A model generated the notes under the pieces. That model saw only the letters and a program-made list of their open reading frames with translations, was not told where the DNA came from and searched no databases. Positions 20,964-32,239 of a stretch of DNA of 64,000 nucleotides are shown here, piece after piece. The first letter of the stretch is position 1, and every line of letters starts with the position of its first letter. The position numbers and the translations under genes were made by a program. Source of the DNA: Symbiodinium natans (lineage: Eukaryota; Sar; Dinophyceae; Suessiales; Symbiodiniaceae); the NCBI GenBank assembly GCA_905221605.1, contig CAJNDS010002437.1:156001-220000 (forward strand), read 5' to 3'.

Positions 20964-21225
20964 TTGCAGACACCAAAAGTCGAACCCCGGCACATCACGG
21001 GCAGCCGCGAATGGTCACGAAGGAGCTCTGAGGCTCCTGCCACCAAGTTGGCGCTGACTTGGCCGGTTTAGGGTTTAGGGTTTAGGGTTTAAGGTTTAGG
21101 GTTTAGGGTTTAGGGTTTAGGGTTTAGGGGATGCCATTTGCAAGACCCCGGCACATGGCGCAGCCGCAGCTGGTCACGAAGGAGGGGCTCGAAGCCTGGA
21201 CAGAGTTCCATATAGCCGGAAACCC

Positions 21226-21315
21226 TAAACCCTAAACCCTAAACCCTAAACCCTAAACCCTGAACCCTGAACCCTGAACCCTGAACCCTGAACCCTGAAC
21301 CCTGAACCCTAAACC
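21226..21315 (-). repeat. Array switching from CCCTAAA to CCCTGAA
   Basis: Five CCCTAAA units are followed by seven or more CCCTGAA units, then CCCTAAA. The variant is confined to one block of the array. Confidence 0.92.
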
Positions 21316-22010
21316 ACCCTAAACCAAATGATGGGAGCTGGAAGCCCATTGCAGCCTTTGATCAGCTGCCCCGTTTTTGAGAAGTCTTGTAAGACTCAGG
21401 GGTGGCAAAGCGCAACGCAGGACTTTGGCAGGACCTGGCGCTCCCTGCAGGACAGCACATCTGCAAGAACGGCCCGGGATTCTACCTGACCAGAGCCCGA
21501 AAGTTACTGTAATCCCTAAACCCTACACCCTAAACCCTAAACCTTAGGTCGTAGCTCGTAAGTTGCTGTAATCGCTCTGTGGCCGACTACTGGAGTTTTT
21601 GGCAGAAATCGGCTGCCATTATCCTTGCAGTATGGGCCATGGGCTTCCAGAACGTGTGTGAGTTGAGGGTTTCGGGCCTTCAGGGTTTTTTGGTTTAGGG
21701 TCAGCGTTTAGGGGGTTCAGTTGTAACTCTGGTTGAGGGCGTTTTTTTTTGAGCTCTAAACTACGGGTTTAGGACCCTGCTTAGGGTCGAGAGCCCCTCA
21801 GTTGGTTCCAGTTTTTTGGTTGAAGGCTCTCTCATTGCCCTCTCATTGCCTCAGTAAGGGGTATAGGGAAGGACCCCTAGCAGGGAGCCCCTAAACAACC
21901 CCCCAAATAACCCCTAAGGTCCTTACAAGGGTCCCCTCCTTTACACCCTTGAGCTCAGGTTCGGTACCCAACGCTCTTCGAGCTGGACAAGGCTGTCGAA
22001 AAGCCCTGAA

Positions 22011-22205
22011 CTTTATGGGGGTTTAACGATAGTTAGGGCCCCTAGTATGGGGGCTTACGATCTTAGGGGTACCCTTTTGGGGGGTCCCTTTAAGGGGGTT
22101 CTAATCTATCTGGTGGGGTATAAAAGGGGTATCCCCACTTTGGGAAATGTAGACCCCCAAGTAGTAGGACCCCAATAACGTACCCCTAGTTTCGGAACCC
22201 CCCCC
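22011..22205. mobile_element. Hairpin element, GGGGGTTTACGA family
   Basis: GGGGGTTTAACGATAGTTAGG and a second nested start GGGGGCTTACGATCTTAGG are followed by the family core. The right end is lost in a C-tract at 22199-22212. Confidence 0.55.
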
Positions 22206-22576
22206 CCCCCCCTTGACCAATCAAGTTTCAAGGTGGGTTCAGATGCTCAGTTCCTAACACGTCGAGCGCCTGGTCTGCAGGGCCTGTCGAAGCGCAATCC
22301 TGCAGAAGATTGCAGAAGTGTACTGCAGGGTGCTGTTGGTGCAGGGAGGTCTTATGATGGTCTAATGCCAGTCAGAGTTTCCAATGGCTGGGCACCCTAA
22401 ACCCTAAACCCTAAACCCTAAACCCTAAACCCTAAACCCCAAACCCCAAACCCCAAACCCCAAACCCCAAACCCCAAACCCTAAACCCTAAACCCTAAAC
22501 CCTCAACCTAACCTTTCTCCCTTGTCATTTAAACTCAAGGCAGGCTTGTTGGCATAAGGTCAGCCTGCGCAAAGTT

Positions 22577-22823
22577 TTGCAGGTCGTCGAGTCTTGCAAC
22601 AGCACGAAGAGACGCCAGCCGGTTGGGATCTTGGAGCTTCACATCATACCCATCTGGCGCACCAAAGTCTGTGGAAATTCAGGTCTGCACAATGACCAAG
22701 TCAGCCACTTACATCTTGCAAGAATCTCTTGCGGTCTCTGGACGCCTCCATGTTCGCTTAGCGCTGCGGCGGCAATCCCAGGTCAGAGCGGTTTCCACGC
22801 ATTGCCAGGCAGATGTGTAAGGG
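22577..22823 (+). CDS. Candidate exon, unrecognised
   Basis: After TTTTGCAG at about 22579, plus frames stay open to a stop near 22820. The better frame reads GSWSFTSYPSGAPKSVEIQV then TMTKSATYILQESLAVSGR. A CCCTAAA/CCCCAAA array precedes it. There is no motif, and it may be non-coding. Confidence 0.25.
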
Positions 22824-23532
22824 CCCAGAATATGAGTTGTATGGGTCTCATCAAGAGTATGACGAGCATGCAGAATATGAATAGTATGCAGAAAAGGAAT
22901 AAACATGAGCGTGAACAGCATGAAGCATGGGTAGCATCGGTAATAGTAAGAACATCAACATAGTGCATAACACTAATAACATGTAATATTCATAGTGTGC
23001 AACACATTCGTGATGTGTGCGTGTGTACATAAATATATGGCTAGGCTAGTAATATTGCCATTGACATTGACATTGACATCAGCAATACCTCTAAAGAAAT
23101 TACTATGAAGAAGAACACGAATATTGTTCGTATCAACAACATCATCACAGCTCGTCTGAGTCGCGACGCAAGAAATCGCAGGTCCACAGTGGGCCTTCCG
23201 CCGGGCCACTACCGGATGGACTCAACATGCTCATGTGTGTAAAGTAGTATGACACGATACTTGGAGGTTCAGGGCTAGGTATGAAGTATCTCGCAACTGC
23301 CCATGAACCTTCCATGAACTGAAAGTATAACTTACTTGCCTCTGCTCCGTGAGTTTGTAAGAGAGCGAGGAGTTGAGACGTCTGAAGACCGAACGCACGC
23401 TGCTAGGACGTGGGTATGCCGCTGAACAAGCAGACAGAGGCCGCTTCTCGCACCTCGTGTTGGAAAGCTGCCAGTGCGTCCGGCAAACCTTGCAGGCTGG
23501 CTTTGCTACCCTACGGTAAGCCCTGTAAACTA

Positions 23533-23612
23533 TAGACCCTAAGCCCTAAACCCTAAGCCCTAAGCCCTAAGCCCTAAGCCCTAAGCCCTAAGCCCTAAGC
23601 CCTAAGCCCTAA
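23533..23612 (-). repeat. Variant array (CCCTAAG)n
   Basis: About 10 consecutive CCCTAAG units lie here, a single-base derivative of CCCTAAA fixed across this array only. Confidence 0.95.
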
Positions 23613-24516
23613 CCCGCCGTGATGCGTGGAATGCACCTGCGGAGGTGTTGGCTTCACGCCTGACGCGAGTGCAGCGCCCGGTCTTGGGTTGCTGCAACGA
23701 TGACAGGGCCCTGTAACCATCCTGTCAGCGGGGTCATAAGTATGGTTTAACCATAAATGGAACCTCTTATCCCTAAACCCTGAACCCTAGAACCTCTTAT
23801 AACTCCTCCGGCTGAAGCACCCAAAACCTCCAGGCTTTGGGAGGTCCGCGACAGGTCTGTAAGGGTAAAAGGCTGCAAAGGTAATCAGCCCTCCTTTTGC
23901 CGGACCGTGCCAGAGGGGGCCAAGCACGCCGCCCAAAGCTTTCTGAGCACCCTAAATTTCAAAAGTCGCCATGGGGATCCGCAGGGAGGTTTTTCAGGAG
24001 GTCTGTAGCGTCCTATGAGGAAGTTCAAACCTCTCCATGCATGGGTTCAGCCCTCGCTCGTTTGAGGTCTGTGGCGTGTTGAAGTCCCAAGGAGGGTCCC
24101 AGGCGGTCCCCAAGAGGTCCAGGAAGGTAAAGGTGTTTCCAACGGTCCCAGGTGTCATGGTCCTTGCCGCGTTTCATCCAACACGCCGCCAAGTTCGGAC
24201 AACAACAACCTCCAAACCCTAGGCCCTAAACCCAAAACCCACAACTACCCGATGCAGCTCCAAAAGTGCAGGCCAAGTCAGCCCCGCGATTCTCTTTCTC
24301 CAAAGAGAGTCGCATCGACTCTGCATGGGCCTTGGTCTTTCACAGGCTTAGGGTTTAGGGTTTAGGGTTTGGGGTTTGGGGTTTAGGGTTTAGGGTTAGG
24401 GTTTAGGGTTTTGGTTTTTTAAGATTTAGGGTAATCAAGTACCCTAAATGGTGTTCTAGCAGGTTAAGAAGTCGCCGAGCTATCCGTCATGTTGTGAAAG
24501 TCTGCCGGGAATCCAG

Positions 24517-24607
24517 GAATCTACTTGGGGACGAAAACGAGACCGGGATTGGAGTGATCCAGGGATGTGTTCCCGGTTTTAGGGTTCATTTCGTCCCCAA
24601 GGTAGGT
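24517..24607. mobile_element. Hairpin element, GGGGACGAAA family
   Basis: CTACTTGGGGACGAAAACGA at the left and TTCATTTCGTCCCCAAGGTAG at the right are inverted. The right arm contains TTTTAGGGTTCATTT, so a telomere-like heptamer is part of the arm. Confidence 0.7.
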
Positions 24608-24660
24608 ACGCAGCAGATACCCTATGCCCTAAACCCTAAACCCTAGAATGCTGCATGTCA

Positions 24661-24840
24661 GGAGAGCTGCCTCAAGGGTTTGTCTCCCAAGTACTTGAAG
24701 GACGTCAACGCCCGCAGCTTATGCCTGATCTGTCCGTATGTCGGAGACATGTCGCTAGCGCTTCTGACTTCTGAGGAATTGGGACCAGGGCAATACCGCC
24801 TGTGGAGCACTCAGGGAAGCCAATCGTGGTCATGGATTTC
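24661..24840 (+). CDS. Candidate exon, unrecognised
   Basis: It is open on plus from GTCAG at about 24660. It reads LKGLSPKYLKDVNARSLCL, then ICPYVGDMSLALLTSEELG. Composition is coding-like, but no family, start or partner exon is visible. Confidence 0.3.
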
Positions 24841-25227
24841 AGATGTTCTAATGCCCTGCTTTCGCCCCTACCCCGCCGGATGCCTTGGCTATAGTGCATG
24901 CTGAGGATGAAGATCGGGATTGGCAGCAGTTCAGTCGTCAAAGCGGAGCGCTGAGAAGGTGTGAGTGTGTGTGAGGCTCCACAAGTTACCTTGAGTTCGC
25001 ACATGCCTGCATTTGCTTCCGCACAGTTCCTTCCATCGTGTCTTGCATCATATGCCTTGGATGCAGACCCCAAACCCTAAAGCCTAAAGCCTAAACCCCT
25101 CTTTGCTTCACGGGTTTTTATAGCGACTTGAGAACACTGGAACGTCGCACTTTGGAGTGTTGCGGAGGCTAGCTACAAATGCTGCACACGTACGAGTGCA
25201 AAACGTAGAAGTCATCCTACACCCTAC

Positions 25228-25336
25228 GGGTCCATGTACCTAATTATTATATACTTAGTATTAGGCCTTAAAGTACCTCCTATACAGGGACTTTAGGGCC
25301 CAGGTATATAATAATGAGGTACATGGACCCTTAGGG
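25228..25336. mobile_element. Hairpin element, GGGTCCATGTACC family
   Basis: Arms GGGTCCATGTACCTAATTAT and ATAATGAGGTACATGGACCC are inverted. The core GGCCTTAAAGTACCTCC is the reverse complement of the copies at 10428 and 20856, so this copy is in the other orientation. Confidence 0.85.
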
Positions 25337-25639
25337 ACACTTTCCCGGTATGTCAGCGTATGCGTTCGACAGGGCAAGGGGTCCAAGTGTGTTGATTAGG
25401 CCTCCCAAGGACGGGGCTGCGTTCAGCTAGCTCTTGAGTCTCGGTAGGCTCTAAGGACATTTTGTATGTTCCCCTACATACGGGCTTTAGCAGGATGATT
25501 TAGGATGATATTTCGGAATATTTAAGGATTATATCTAGGATCATTTTCAGAGGGTACTGTACTAACGGCCATCCTGGGTCAGCTAGAGACTGATCCTGTC
25601 TTTGGGGTGTGTTTGTGAGCCACGCGCTGCCCCAAAGTC

Positions 25640-25790
25640 TGTGCACTCCTTAAGTACCCTAATTCGGGTTATAATCGGGTTAGAAGAACAGTTATAATAG
25701 GGTTACTAAGTACCTTGAGTAGGGTTATACTTGGGTTATAAGTACAGTTCTACTTGGGTTACTAAGTACCCTGAACCTGCAAGTACTCCG
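25640..25790. mobile_element. Diverged hairpin, GGAGGTTCATGG family
   Basis: It has several GGGTTATAA and AAGTACAGTT motifs and a right end TAAGTACCCTGAACCTGCAAG, resembling the right arm of the copies at 9967 and 43272. The left arm is weak. Confidence 0.45.
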
Positions 25791-27594
25791 CAGGGTTGAG
25801 CGTTGGGCTGCTTGTGTGCTGAGCAGAGCTCCACAGACTCAAGCTGCACTGTGCAATCTTTTCGGGTTTAGGGCACACGGCATGCACCAGTCACTAGAAT
25901 AAAGCACTCTGGCACGAAGGAGCTGTGCCTTGTTACTGACAATCACGCCATGCTGGATCCAACCTTTCCGTATCAGATAGCTGTAAACAGTCCAGGCCGT
26001 CACTTTTCATACAACATGCATGTTGCTGAACCATGGCTACATACCCTCTTTTCCAAGTATGTATTCGGTCTCCAATTCTACTTTTGGGGCTGGGCTCAGG
26101 CAACAGCGCCTTCATACTCCATTTAGTCGTTGCTCTGCCCTGGCACCGTGCACGCCTTATCCGTCAGATTTCACCGTCTGCTTGTGCTTGGTCCCTGCCC
26201 TGCAGTCATGGCTCAGGTAACCTCCATCCGCTTCCCGTTTTCCAATTTAGCCAAAGTAGAACTGTCAGATAGGATCTGCCAGTGACTATTCCCTAGAAGG
26301 AGCCAAGAAGCCTTCCCTTAAAGGGAAGAACCTTTGCTCCTGTAATTGACTTAGACGTAGACCTCATCTGGAGCCGGTGCCGAAGAAGTCATGTGTTTAT
26401 CTTTTTGATTCAGCATAGGAGGGCTTTTAAAGTTGTTATCATTAATATAAATGTGCTAAGTACTAGAATTGTTGTGCTTATTAGAATAGTTTTACAAACA
26501 CAATCTCGCAGAATGTTTCGGAAGTTCGGTGCTCCCCCCCTCCGGCGACAGAGAGTACTTAGCTAATTGAGTCGGTAGCCGTACCAAGAGCATCATCGGT
26601 GATGACGATCATTCTTTTCGTTTTCGTCATACTCAGGACGCGCGCCATACGTGGTCTATGGTACGCGTGAATCACCTTCTAAACCTAACCCTAGAAAAAA
26701 AACCCATAATGGCTCTGCCAACTCCATAATAGCCCTAGGATTCTTGTGCTTTTGCTATGCGACGAGTCCATGATCTGGAGCTCAGTGCTTGCAGAACATC
26801 GGGCGGCCGGCTGCAAAAGCGTGAGTGGCTACTTGGAACGTTCATGGATAGTTGGATTCCCCGCAGCGTTATGCTTATAAGTATGGTACCTATACTTATA
26901 GACATAGTTGGGATACGCCTAAAGCCGCTATAGCTATCCTGGAACGTCTGAGTACATACTGCAAGGCTCATCAGGCGATCTTCTGACACCGCTGAGATGT
27001 AGTGTGATTCCAGACATGCACCGTGCAATCTGGATGACTTGCGCCTGCTCAAGCAAAGGTACAGTACAATGCACCGAAGATGAAATCAGCACGTCATGAC
27101 ACCATAGTTTTCTACGTGCAGAATGCAAGACTATTTCACTGTTGGTTACCAGTTCTGGCACATGTTTCGATTGCATGCCCTAAAGCACGTGCGAGGAAAC
27201 GCAAGGAAGCCGAAAGGTTTACGAATGTGCAGATGCAGTGATTACAAGACACGATTTACTCATGGCCGAGCGCCCCAAAAGTTGAAGCCAAGTAAAGCCA
27301 TTAGCCCTATAAACCCTAAACCCTAAACCCTAAACCCTAAAGCCTAAAGCCTAAACCCTAAACCCTAAACCCTAAACCCTAACCCCCAAAACCCAAACCC
27401 CTAAACCCCCATATGGGTGTTGTACTGTCGAAAACCCCGTATACCGGGCAGAGTTCAGCAGAACAGATGGACGTTCGGGAAGCTGTGGGGGCTCTCCCGG
27501 GAGCGCCTCATGAGACAATGGCCACAGACTCAGGGGTTGGGGTTTAGGGTTTAGGGTTTAGGGTTTAGGGTTTAGGGTTTAGGGTTTTGAAACA

Positions 27595-27701
27595 GAGTTT
27601 ATATTACTGTTATTGGTGAGTGTGTATAAGGTTCCTTTTTAATATTGGTGAGTGTATATGTTGGGTGTCCTTTTGGGCAAGGAATATAAAACCTACTTCA
27701 T
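27595..27701 (+). mobile_element. Dispersed repeat, GGTGAGTGTATAT family
   Basis: GAAACAGAGTTTATATTACTG, two GGTGAGTGT motifs, GTCCTTTTGGG and a right end CCTACTTCATG are collinear with 18956-19080. A TTTAGGG array abuts its left side. Confidence 0.7.
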
Positions 27702-28088
27702 GAAATGAATATTATGCTACAGTATACGATTGTAATATCAATGCAGTAGTATATATGATTTCCTGAGACATATATATATATATACATATATATACAGGCT
27801 TGTGGCGGAGCACTGGTGTCGTTGCGGCGTGTCGTCCCCGCAGTGCATGTGCTCTGGGAGTCTTTGTACTTCAGGCAGACAGGAAGCTGCGCGGTTTCCG
27901 CTTCGCACCCGAACCTGCCGCTGATTGCCGTTGGTACAGGCCCGTTCGACATTTCGCTGGCTTCGGGGTTTAGGGTTTAGGGTTTAGGGTTTAGGGTTTA
28001 GGGTTTAGGGTTTAGGGTTTAGGGTTCTTGGTTCTTTGTATGAGATTCTCAGGAGACGACCCTGCCTTTCTTGTCTTCTTCGATGCAG

Positions 28089-29623
28089 AGTCCCTACAGC
28101 GCACCCAGCGGCTCGAGCAAAGCTGCGATGCTCTAGCATCTTGGCATGGACGGGAGGGTTGAGGCTTAGGGTTTAGGGTTTAGGGTTTGGGGTTTGGGGT
28201 TTAGGCCGCATGATGTATCAGATTCGGCAGTATGAGGCTTTCTAGCTCAGCATATTCCATGTGATCTCCATCGTTCTGAGGCCTGGCACAAGAAGAGCCC
28301 TGTGCTCGCTCTGCTCGGCATCAGCGGATCGATGGCGCGAGTACAGATCTTCAGCGCAGCAGATGGGCCGCTTGGCCCTAAAATAGGTCCGGGTTTAGGG
28401 TTTAGGGTGGACAGGCTACAGCAGTGGTTTAGGGGTGTCGGGAGGTAGTTTAGACCACCTGCAGCAAGATACTTAGAGACGGGCCCTGGACTGAGGCAGG
28501 AGCATTTCCGCAGCCACGTGTTGGGCACGCACCCGGCCACGGCCCTCTGCTGGGCAAGATCACACCTTCTGATAGCAGGCCAGGAGCTGTGCCTGCGCCT
28601 CAGCTGGGGGGAGACCTTCGCGTGTGCCATTGGGTCATTCTCTAAATCAGGGTCCCTTTGAGTTGTTGGGTCCTACGCCGAGTACGGTACTGTACCCCCT
28701 AGCCGCAAAAGAAGGACCCAAGAAGGGACCTTAAGTTGGAGAACCACCCATCCGAAGCAAAGCTGCTTCTTGAGGTGTGTGGCCCTGCCACGTCGAAGGC
28801 CACTTTTCTGCAGCCTCCGCGCCGTCGGCGCGGCAGCCCATGGGTGCGGCCGAGCTCGTCGAGCTGCATCTAGCACCTCGGCGCGCTTCCGCTGGATGTA
28901 GATTGTCAAGATAGATAGATGCATAGATGACAATGAATACGCATATGAGCATACACATCTATATATATATATATATACATACATATACAACTACACAACT
29001 CATATCCATATTCATATTCATATTCTTATTCATATTCATATATACATGCATATTTATATTTGTATTTATATTTATACCTATATTTGTATTTATATTTGTG
29101 CTTATGTTTCCATATATTGTGCCCTGAGAAAGGATCCCTCCGAGCGATTTTTGGCCACGGTCCACCGGACCGGCCTGGTGAGGCGCGGAAGCAGCCCTCT
29201 TCGCAAGCATCCCAAACGCCTCCTTAGAGGTTTTGGGTTTAGGGTTTAGGGTTTAGGGTTTAGGGTTGCAGCCGCAAGCCCCGCGAAGCCTATAGGCCAG
29301 AGACAGCCGAATGCCAAATCACCATCAGCCCCAAGCGCCCTGAACCAAAACCTTGGCGTCAGGGCCTGGTGGGCAGACGAGCTTCCAAAGGCCGGATGCT
29401 GATCTCAAAGTTTGCTGCACGGGGCTTGGGGTTTACAGGGTTCAGGTCTTCGGGCTTCGGAGGACTGATGTGCATCATGTCCTTTGCGAGCACGAACCCT
29501 AGAAACCCTAAGCCCTAAACATCCTGAGCTGCGTCTTAGCATCACCCAGGGCAAGTTCCGCCGCCGCGCCGTCACAGAGACGGTGCTGGGCTGCTGTGGC
29601 GAGGTGCTACCAGCCGTGGAGGG
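28089..29623 (+). CDS. Unrecognised multi-exon gene, possibly a beta-propeller (WD-like) protein
   Basis: Open plus blocks with splice context are: 28089-28165 (ESLQRTQRLEQSCDALAS); 28251-28385, after CTCAG and before GT (SPVLALLGISGSMARVQIF); 28500-28632, after GGCAG (GTHPATALCWARSHLLIAG); about 29130-29230 (DPSERFLATVHRTGLVRR); 29270-29400 (low-complexity Pro/Ser then NLGVRAWWADELPK); and 29523-29623 (LRLSITQGKFRRRAVTETVL). The second and third blocks have the strand-turn-strand look of propeller blades, which is the only basis for the suggestion. Introns carry TTTAGGG arrays and a CATATT-rich microsatellite (28925-29120). Confidence 0.4.
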
Positions 29624-29691
29624 TTTAGGGTTGAGGATTTAGGGTTTAGGGCTTAAGGTTCTAGCGTTTAGAGCAATTCTAGCTCTATCTG

Positions 29692-29797
29692 GGGGGTTTA
29701 CAATCATAAGGGACCCCCTAATATCGACCCCCCAAAATAGTAGGAGCCCCCTTCTAGTGACCCGCAAGCAAGTACCCCCGAATATCGTAAACCCCTA
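29692..29797. mobile_element. Hairpin element, GGGGGTTTACGA family
   Basis: GGGGGGTTTACAATCATAAGG at the left and CGAATATCGTAAACCCC at the right are inverted. The internal core GACCCCCCAAAATAGTAGG is typical of the family. Confidence 0.7.
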
Positions 29798-30492
29798 TAT
29801 AAGTCTTATACTTTTGTTCTGCAAAGAGACCGAAAGAGAGTCAGGGTTTAGGGTTTAGGGTTAGGGTTTAGGGTTTTGGGTTTTGGGGTTTAGGGTTTAG
29901 GGTTTGCCCCCCAAGTCAGCTCCAGCTTCGTCAGGTTCTGCAGGGGCATTGCCAGGCTGCGAGCTGGGCACCAGGGTGGCTCATCTACATTAACATTACT
30001 TGGCTTTCTTCTGGCTGGCTGTTAGGACTTTAACTTTTTGGGTTTTTGTAGAGACTACAATAAGGAGCCGAGAAGTTAAACTTTTGGGAGGGGTTCAGAA
30101 GCCATTTCATGTATACAAGGTCGGACCTCATACATAAGCATGTATGTATAGGAATATTTCGGTAACAGAATATATAAAAACTCATAACATATAGCGGTAA
30201 CGCGCAATATGTAGTTTATGACTTCATTTTCCTCATGCAATGTATAGTGTAGAACTCATAGCCTATAGTGTATGTTTTGGGCATTCAGTGCTCCAAGATC
30301 TGAAATACAGAAACCTATTGTACATTATTCTATACTTTGAATCTGTCATCTTCCTATGCTTTATGTCGTCTATGTAATATATAATCTGCATTGTAGATGT
30401 TTTCTATATGTATATATATATATACCATATGGCAAATGATACTTTATGGCAAATGATACAATACGTTATGTTACCTATATATACATACATAC

Positions 30493-30760
30493 ACCCCCGG
30501 GCCGAAAGTTTCGACCCACGGCACATGTTGGATGGCATGCAGACAGTGAAGGCTCCCGCGGAGTAGCGGAGCGCCGAGAAGTAGCGTTTTCCCTACGCCT
30601 GCTAGCGGAGAAATTAATACCCCGTTTTGAAAATATAGTACTATAGAAGCTCCGGAGGAGGCCCCCAGCCCCATTGTGTCAGGAGTCTATGGGGAAGAGG
30701 GTGGGGTATGGGTGTAAGAACCCCAAGATGTTGGTGGGTCGAACTATCGGCCCGGCGCAG
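30493..30760 (+). repeat. 268-bp direct repeat, copy 1
   Basis: It begins ACCCCCGGGCCGAAAGTTTC and ends CGGCCCGGCGCAG. It reads identically to 31337-31604, 844 bp downstream. Both copies end at a GGCGCAG that starts or abuts another repeat. Confidence 0.92.
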
Positions 30761-30851
30761 CATGCATTTTGGTTGCCAGAGTTTGCTTCAAAAAGATCCC
30801 ACCTTTTTGAAGTTTGGGCAAAACCAGTGCTCCCGAACGCATGCTGCGCCA
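30754..30851. mobile_element. Palindrome GGCGCAGCATGC...GCATGCTGCGCC
   Basis: Twelve-base perfect inverted ends flank a second internal pair (CAAAAAGATCCCACC / TTTTTGAAG), making a 98-bp hairpin-like element. It occurs only after copy 1 of the 268-bp repeat. Confidence 0.6.
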
Positions 30852-31159
30852 GGCCGAAAGTTCGTCGCACTCACAACATAAGACAAGAAGACAGCAGAAA
30901 ACCCCCTCTCCCTCTTAGACTCCTGCACTCCAATAGCGCCGGGTCCTCCTCCGGAACATTAAAAACAGTATAAGTTTATTCCAGGGGATTAATTCCTCCG
31001 CTGGGCAGGCTAGAACAAAACCATGATGCAATACTCCGGTGTCCTCCGTCAACTTTGTCTTGTCAAGAGCGACGAAACTTTATTCCTGGTCATGCTCCTC
31101 ACAAGGCCGTTTCCACTAAAAAACCCGGCGCGCAGGACCTGGCCGGCGTCAGCATCGCA

Positions 31160-31336
31160 CAGAGCGTGCGTTTTTTTCTGGCTAGAGTCTGCTTCAAAAA
31201 GTGCTTCCGGAAGGCAGCGTGCGTTTTGGACAGCAGCATGCGTTTTTGGTGGCCAGAGTCTGCTTAAAAAGTTTTTACGGAAGGCAGCATGCGTTTTGGT
31301 GGCCAGAGTCTGCTTCAAAAAGTGCTTACGGAAGGC
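31160..31336 (+). repeat. Minisatellite of about 50 bp, three units
   Basis: Units contain GGCCAGAGTCTGCTTCAAAA, GTGCTTACGGAAGGCAGC and ATGCGTTTTGG in order. The last unit runs into copy 2 of the 268-bp repeat. A diverged unit (GCCAGAGTTTGCTTCAAAA) also follows copy 1 at about 30776. Confidence 0.8.
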
Positions 31337-31604
31337 ACCCCCGGGCCGAAAGTTTCGACCCACGGCACATGTTGGATGGCATGCAGACAGTGAAGGCTCC
31401 CGCGGAGTAGCGGAGCGCCGAGAAGTAGCGTTTTCCCTACGCCTGCTAGCGGAGAAATTAATACCCCGTTTTGAAAATATAGTACTATAGAAGCTCCGGA
31501 GGAGGCCCCCAGCCCCATTGTGTCAGGAGTCTATGGGGAAGAGGGTGGGGTATGGGTGTAAGAACCCCAAGATGTTGGTGGGTCGAACTATCGGCCCGGC
31601 GCAG
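31337..31604 (+). repeat. 268-bp direct repeat, copy 2
   Basis: It matches 30493-30760 over its full length, followed by unrelated TATACATATTG sequence. Confidence 0.92.
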
Positions 31605-31782
31605 TATATACATATTGTATTGAGCATAGTATACAGTGTAGAATAGAAGTATATGCAGGATGTATGGGATGTAGGATTTTGGCTTTCGCAACGCGTTCCT
31701 TTCTCGGTTGCCACCTTGCTTGCCTATAGTCTTGCCTGCACGAGACACTGCTCCTTGGACTTCATTCCGTCCACGGACGCCC

Positions 31783-31813
<31 letters not shown>

Positions 31814-32239
31814 TTATATCGTTCCATACTAAACACACACATAAATAAATAAATATAAATATAAGTATATATATATATATACATATATATATGTATATAT
31901 GGTATCATTATCATCTACTTCCTCTTCTTCTCGATGCTTGATATTCTTCTTTATTATTATTGTTCTTATTAAGAATTTTTTCTTGTTTTTTGTACATATA
32001 TGTATATACTATACTATATGATCTCACACTATGTAGATATGCATATACTTGGATATGTGAGGTACGGGCCCGCGATTCTGGCAACTCTCGGTGTGCAGCA
32101 AGACATAACGGCAGCCCCCTCGGAGTGAGGCTTTGCAGAGAGGCGTCAAGTAGTCAGCTCTCTAACCCCAAAATTTAGGGTTCAGGGTTTTAGGGTTTAG
32201 GGTTTAGGGTTTGGGATTGGGGGTTTGGGGTTTAGGGTT

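Larger units (their letters stand above)
18173..22560. other. Repeat-rich stretch without recognisable gene
   Basis: It contains an 8-mer CCCTAAAA array (18752-18815), dispersed elements described separately, AT microsatellites (19840-19950, 20120-20170), CCCTAAA and CCCTGAA arrays and hairpins. Short open blocks near 19345-19400 and 20980-21060 are too weak to call. Confidence 0.4.
22824..24655. other. No gene recognised
   Basis: It contains a (CCCTAAG)n block at 23533-23612, a diverged GGAGGTTCATGG-type remnant near 23258-23312, and a hairpin at 24517. No supported exon is seen. Confidence 0.4.
24841..28085. other. Repeat-rich stretch without recognisable gene
   Basis: Hairpins lie at 25228 and 25640, telomere-type arrays at 27308-27400, 27540-27590 and 27965-28026, and a dispersed repeat at 27595-27700. 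A plus frame at 27123-27250 is open but lacks support. Confidence 0.4.
29624..32235. other. No gene recognised; duplicated block, minisatellite, AT repeats
   Basis: It holds a hairpin at 29692, TATA-rich sequence (30100-30490, 31785-31905), and the 268-bp duplication and minisatellite listed separately. One open block near 29900-29975 is Pro/Ser/Gly-rich and unsupported. Confidence 0.4.

Noticed and set aside
28251-28632. Firm WD40 protein call
   Set aside because: Two blocks look blade-like, but no GH...WD pair is present. Kept only as a possibility.
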